Below, piece after piece: positions 61,034 to 64,000 of a stretch of 64,000 bases of DNA. Position numbers and translations under genes: made by a program. Position 1 is the stretch's first letter, and each line of letters starts with the position of its first letter. Source of the stretch: Streptomyces sp. NBC_01116. Its GTDB lineage: Bacteria > Actinomycetota > Actinomycetes > Streptomycetales > Streptomycetaceae. The stretch lies in contig NZ_CP108644.1 in the NCBI RefSeq assembly GCF_041435495.1, positions 1,488,001 to 1,552,000 on the forward strand. Direction: 5' to 3'. Below the pieces are notes generated by a model. The model was not told where the DNA came from, did no database searches, and was given only the letters and a program-made list of their open reading frames with translations.

Positions 61034-62005
61034 TCACGGGGTGCCGAGCGCGTAGGCGCGCGCGGCGACGAACGCGGCGTGCGGCTCCCGGCCCGCGTAC
61101 GACCAGGGCGCGGCGGTGGCGTACGGGCCTATGCGGTGGAAGAGGGCGGCGGCCTCGGCGGGCCGTCCCTCGCAGACCTTGGCGTGCGCCAGGAAGTTCA
61201 GGTCGAGACGGTGGCGCGGGTGGTCCTCGCGCTCCCACTCCAGCCACCAGTCGAAGGCGGCCTTCATCACCTGGCGGGCCCGGCGTCCGGACCAGTGCTC
61301 GGAGGCGGCCGGGTCCCTGGACTCGATGCCGGCGGCGACCAGGACGCGGTAGCGCTCGGCGTGGGCGATGACCGGGAGAACGGCCAACGGGGAATCCGCA
61401 GGGGCCAGTTCGGCGGCCCAGGCGGCGAAGTCGTACACCTCGTGGAGAGGGTCGTGGCCGCTGGCGGGGTTGCTCTCGGCCAGCAGAGCGGTCATCACAT
61501 GGTGGGCGTGATGGTGGTCGGGGTGACGCGAGCGCACCTCCTCGAAGAGCCTGCCGGTCTCGTCCGCCCCGTCGTCGCGGCCCCGGTCCAGGAGGAGCAG
61601 CGCGAGCCAGGGGGTGGGGTCGTCGGGGACGAGGCGGGCGGCGGCGAGGCACGCCTCGCGGGCGCGGGCGGCGTCGTTCGCCTTGGCCTTGGGCCGCAGC
61701 GCGCGGACGACGCGGGCGCAGCCGAGAAGGGTGGCGGCGTCGGCGCTCTCGGGTTCGACGAGCAGCCAGTCGCCGGCCCAGTCCACGGCGGAGGAGGTCT
61801 CGGCGAGGGCCAGGAAGCGATGTCCGCGGCGGTCCCAGTCCCGTCCGGTGCCCACCAGCAGGGTGCGGGCCTCGGACCATCGGCCCTGGACGAACCGGCC
61901 GCGTGCGGCGATGAGTTCGTCGTCGTCGAGGGCCGGGTCGAAGACGTGGTCCGGGCGGCCGCCCCGACGACGGGAGCGGCCCAGGGGCGGCGGAGGCGGG
62001 GGCAT
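61034..62005 (-). CDS. TPR-like helical protein, unknown function
   Basis: The 323-residue protein is alpha-helical with repeated Ala-rich segments that resemble TPR units (ACLAAARLVPDDPTPWLALLLLDRGRDDG; AELAPADSPLAVLPVIAHAERYRVLVAAG). A His-rich stretch (SRHPDHHHAHHV) could bind a metal. The N-terminal 20 residues are Pro/Arg-rich. ATG 62005 is the best visible start; a longer in-frame start exists at 62056. It is upstream of the APC permease on the same strand. No function can be named. Confidence 0.7.
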   Translation of the reverse strand: MPPPPPPLGRSRRRGGRPDHVFDPALDDDELIAARGRFVQGRWSEARTLLVGTGRDWDRRGHRFLALAETSSAVDWAGDWLLVEPESADAATLLGCARVVRALRPKAKANDAARAREACLAAARLVPDDPTPWLALLLLDRGRDDGADETGRLFEEVRSRHPDHHHAHHVMTALLAESNPASGHDPLHEVYDFAAWAAELAPADSPLAVLPVIAHAERYRVLVAAGIESRDPAASEHWSGRRARQVMKAAFDWWLEWEREDHPRHRLDLNFLAHAKVCEGRPAEAAALFHRIGPYATAAPWSYAGREPHAAFVAARAYALGTP

Positions 62006-62208
62006 GCCGCGGGCTTCTTTCGATGCGGTGTGCGAGCGGATGATCGCGCACAGCAAAGCGGTAGGCCATGCTCCCCGTCAAGAGGCGCCTGATGTCAACT
62101 CTGTTCACTTTTAGCCTACTTGGCTGGAACACAGCCCGTCGGGTGTGGTGTTCGCACAGCGTGCGGCGGGGTCGGCGGGTGCGGAGTGGCGCCTGACACA
62201 CTGAGGAC

Positions 62209-62634
62209 ATGGAACCTCGCGAACCCCTCAGCCCCTTCCTTCTCGCCTTTCCCGGGCCGCTGCGCGACCGGTTGGTGGCGGCGGTCCTCGCCGGCGAAAA
62301 GGTGTCCACCTCCGGGCTGTTGGCCGAGTACGAACAGGAGCGGGAGGAGCTGCCCCCCGTGGGCGAACGGTCCGCGCTGATCGACTCGGAGGGGCGGGAG
62401 GTGGCGGTGCTGGAGCTGACCGACGTACGGGTGCTGCCCCTGGGGGAGGTGGATCTCCAGCACGCGCTCGACGAGGGCGAGGGATACCGGTCGGTCGCCG
62501 AGTGGCGGGCGGGGCACGAGCGGTTCTGGCACGGCGAGGAGATGCGGGAGGCGCTGGGGGATCCGGGGTTCACGGTGGACGACGGGACGCTGATCGTCGC
62601 GGAGCGGTTCCGGGTGGTCGAGCGGCTGGTCTGA
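62209..62634 (+). CDS. ASCH-domain-like small protein
   Basis: The 141-residue protein resembles ASCH/DUF437 domains, which bind RNA or nucleotides and often sit near translation genes. It has the beta-rich central part LPPVGERSALIDSEGREVAVLELTDVRVLPLGEVDLQHALDEGEGYRSVAEW split over several strands and FRVVERLV at the end. ATG 62209 is the only start that fits; its upstream site is weak. The region between it and the divergent TPR-like gene is 203 bp. The fold call is moderate. Confidence 0.7.
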   Translation: MEPREPLSPFLLAFPGPLRDRLVAAVLAGEKVSTSGLLAEYEQEREELPPVGERSALIDSEGREVAVLELTDVRVLPLGEVDLQHALDEGEGYRSVAEWRAGHERFWHGEEMREALGDPGFTVDDGTLIVAERFRVVERLV

Positions 62635-62637
62635 CCG

Positions 62638-62679
62638 CCGGGCTCCGCCCCGGCCCCCGCTCCTCGATCGCCGGAGGGG
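62638..62679. repeat. GC-rich dispersed repeat, copy 2
   Basis: Inverted relative to 321-363 and about 88% identical with one 1-base gap. It lies between the convergent ASCH gene and the FAD-binding dehydrogenase, just past both stops, and could terminate transcription from both sides. Confidence 0.65.
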
Positions 62680-62697
62680 CCGCGAACGCGGGCCCGC

Positions 62698-64000
62698 CTA
62701 CAGTGCCTCCGCCGCCGCCCTGCCCGCCGCCCTGCCGGAGAAGATGCAGCCGCCCAGGAACGTGCCCTCCAGGGAGCGGTAGCCGTGGACTCCGCCGCCG
62801 CCGAAGCCTGCGGCCTCGCCCGCCGCGTACAGGCCGGGAAGGGGGGTGCCCTCCGCGGTCAGGACGCGGGAGGACAGGTCCGTCTCCAGGCCGCCCAGGG
62901 ACTTGCGGGTGAGGATGTTGAGGCGGACGGCGATCAGCGGGCCCGCCGCCGGGTCGAGGACGCGGTGCGGCTTCGCGGTGCGGATGAGGCGGTCGCCGAG
63001 GTAGGCGCGGGCCCCGTGGATCGCGGTGACCTGGAGGTCCTTGGTGAAGGGGTTGGCGATCTCGCGGTCCCGGGCGGTGATCTCGCGGCGCAGGCTCTCC
63101 TCGTCGACGAGGTCCTCGCCGGTGACCGCGTTCATGCCCCGGACCAGCGCGCCGAGGTCCTTCTCGACGACGAAGTCGACACCGTGGTCCATGAACGCCT
63201 TGACCGGTGCGGGCACGTCCGCGCGGGCCCGGCCGATCACGTCGCGGACCGACTTGCCGGTCAGGTCGGGGTTCTGTTCGGAGCCGGAGAGCGCGAACTC
63301 CTTGCCGATGATGCGCTGGTTGAGCACGAACCAGGTGTAGCCGTGGCCGGAGCGCATGATGTGTTCGAGGGTGCCGAGCGTGTCGAAGCCGGGGAAGAGC
63401 GGGACGGGCAGCCGCTTGCCGCGCGCGTCGAGCCAGAGGGACGAGGGGCCGGGCAGGATCCGGATGCCGTGCTCGGCCCAGATCGGGTTCCAGTTCTCGA
63501 TGCCCTCGGTGTAGTGCCACATCCGGTCGCGGTTGATGTGGTGCGCGCCCGCCTGCTCGGCGATGCCGAGCATCAGCCCGTCGACGTGCGCGGGCACCCC
63601 GGAGAGCATCTTCTCGGGCGGGGTGCCCAGGCGCTCGGGCCACTGGGAGCGGACCAGGTCGTGGTTGCCGCCGATGCCGCCGGAGGTGACGATCACCGCC
63701 TGGGCCTTCAGCTCGAAGGCGCCGGCGACCTCCCGGCCGCTCGCGGTGCCCCGCTCCGCCGCGCTGGGCTCCAGGATCTCGCCGGTGACCGTGTCGAGCG
63801 CCCCGGCGGTACGGGCGAGGCCGGTGACCCGGTGGCGGAACCTGAGCTGGACGAGCCCCTTGGCGACGCCCTCGCGGACCCGCCGCTCGAAGGGGGCGAC
63901 GACGCCGGGGCCGGTGCCCCAGGTGATGTGGAAGCGGGGTACGGAGTTGCCGTGGCCCGTCGCGTCGTAACCGCCGCGTTCCGCCCAGCCGACGACCGGG
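62698..64000 (-). CDS. FAD-binding dehydrogenase, N-terminal part missing
   Basis: The frame is open from the TAG at 62698 to the right window edge, so about 433 C-terminal residues are visible. They fit the FAD-binding part of the fumarate reductase / 3-ketosteroid dehydrogenase family: RFHITWGTGPGVV, LKAQAVIVTSGGIGGNH, and the C-terminal FAD loop LPGLYAAGEAAGFGGGGVHG with FLGGCIFSGRAAGRAA. The dinucleotide-binding N-terminus is outside the window. An apparent GTG start at 63696 is internal, since coding sequence continues upstream. Confidence 0.88.
   Translation of the reverse strand, partial: PVVGWAERGGYDATGHGNSVPRFHITWGTGPGVVAPFERRVREGVAKGLVQLRFRHRVTGLARTAGALDTVTGEILEPSAAERGTASGREVAGAFELKAQAVIVTSGGIGGNHDLVRSQWPERLGTPPEKMLSGVPAHVDGLMLGIAEQAGAHHINRDRMWHYTEGIENWNPIWAEHGIRILPGPSSLWLDARGKRLPVPLFPGFDTLGTLEHIMRSGHGYTWFVLNQRIIGKEFALSGSEQNPDLTGKSVRDVIGRARADVPAPVKAFMDHGVDFVVEKDLGALVRGMNAVTGEDLVDEESLRREITARDREIANPFTKDLQVTAIHGARAYLGDRLIRTAKPHRVLDPAAGPLIAVRLNILTRKSLGGLETDLSSRVLTAEGTPLPGLYAAGEAAGFGGGGVHGYRSLEGTFLGGCIFSGRAAGRAAAEAL

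Noticed and set aside
63570..63696. GTG at 63696 as the dehydrogenase start
   Set aside because: The same frame continues without a stop to the window edge and encodes conserved residues (GTGPGVV), so the real start lies outside.

Overview
The window is chromosomal DNA from a high-GC actinomycete, almost certainly a Streptomyces. The signs are very high GC at third codon positions, many GTG starts, a complete Pup-proteasome locus, mycothiol genes, chaplins (aerial-hypha surface proteins), a gyl-type glycerol operon and a GntR/GntK/GntP gluconate cluster. The gene order across the proteasome, mshC and chpC-chpH regions is the order I recall from S. coelicolor chromosomes. I see no prophage, intact insertion sequence, CRISPR array or biosynthetic cluster. 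Both edges cut genes: an SPW-repeat membrane protein on the left and an FAD-binding dehydrogenase on the right.

Layout. 1-10 kb (mostly minus strand): two FKBP prolyl isomerases, pafB-pafC, two small unknown genes, tatA-tatC, a lipid-kinase-like gene and a Ski2-type helicase. 10-20 kb: the pupylation system. Gene order from high to low coordinates is arc, dop, pup, prcB, prcA, then a LacI/MFS pair, then pafA. Dop deamidates Pup, PafA attaches it to proteins, Arc unfolds the tagged proteins, and PrcA/PrcB degrade them. 20-28 kb: ferredoxin, a secreted protein, trmI, a site-2-type protease with CBS domains, a RecB-like Fe-S nuclease, an orphan response regulator, a peptide-binding lipoprotein and a HAD phosphatase. 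28-37 kb: metH, then gylR and the glycerol operon glpF-glpK-glpD. 37-45 kb: an LLM oxidoreductase, a PAC2 protein, mshC with three conserved companion genes, corA and a ferritin-like protein. 45-50 kb: an F420-type oxidoreductase, an aldo/keto reductase and a RecD2-like protein that lacks helicase motifs. 50-54 kb: small conserved genes, chpC and chpH, an M20 peptidase and tRNA-Leu. 54-64 kb: a pseudouridine synthase, mycothiol-dependent formaldehyde dehydrogenase with an MBL hydrolase, the gluconate cluster, an APC permease, an ASCH-domain protein and the truncated dehydrogenase.

The most unusual items are: a RecD2-like protein without a Walker A lysine; a 160-bp MITE-like element with 11-bp terminal inverted repeats, whose end is repeated 30 kb away; a second, GC-rich dispersed repeat near both ends of the window; shared 17-bp operator-like sites in front of gylR and glpF; a perfect 14-bp palindrome in front of an LLM oxidoreductase; two tandem hairpins that separate pup from prcBA; and many very long perfect intergenic hairpins (up to 32 bp). 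I found no clearly new multi-gene system. All calls come from reading the sequence; no database search was run.
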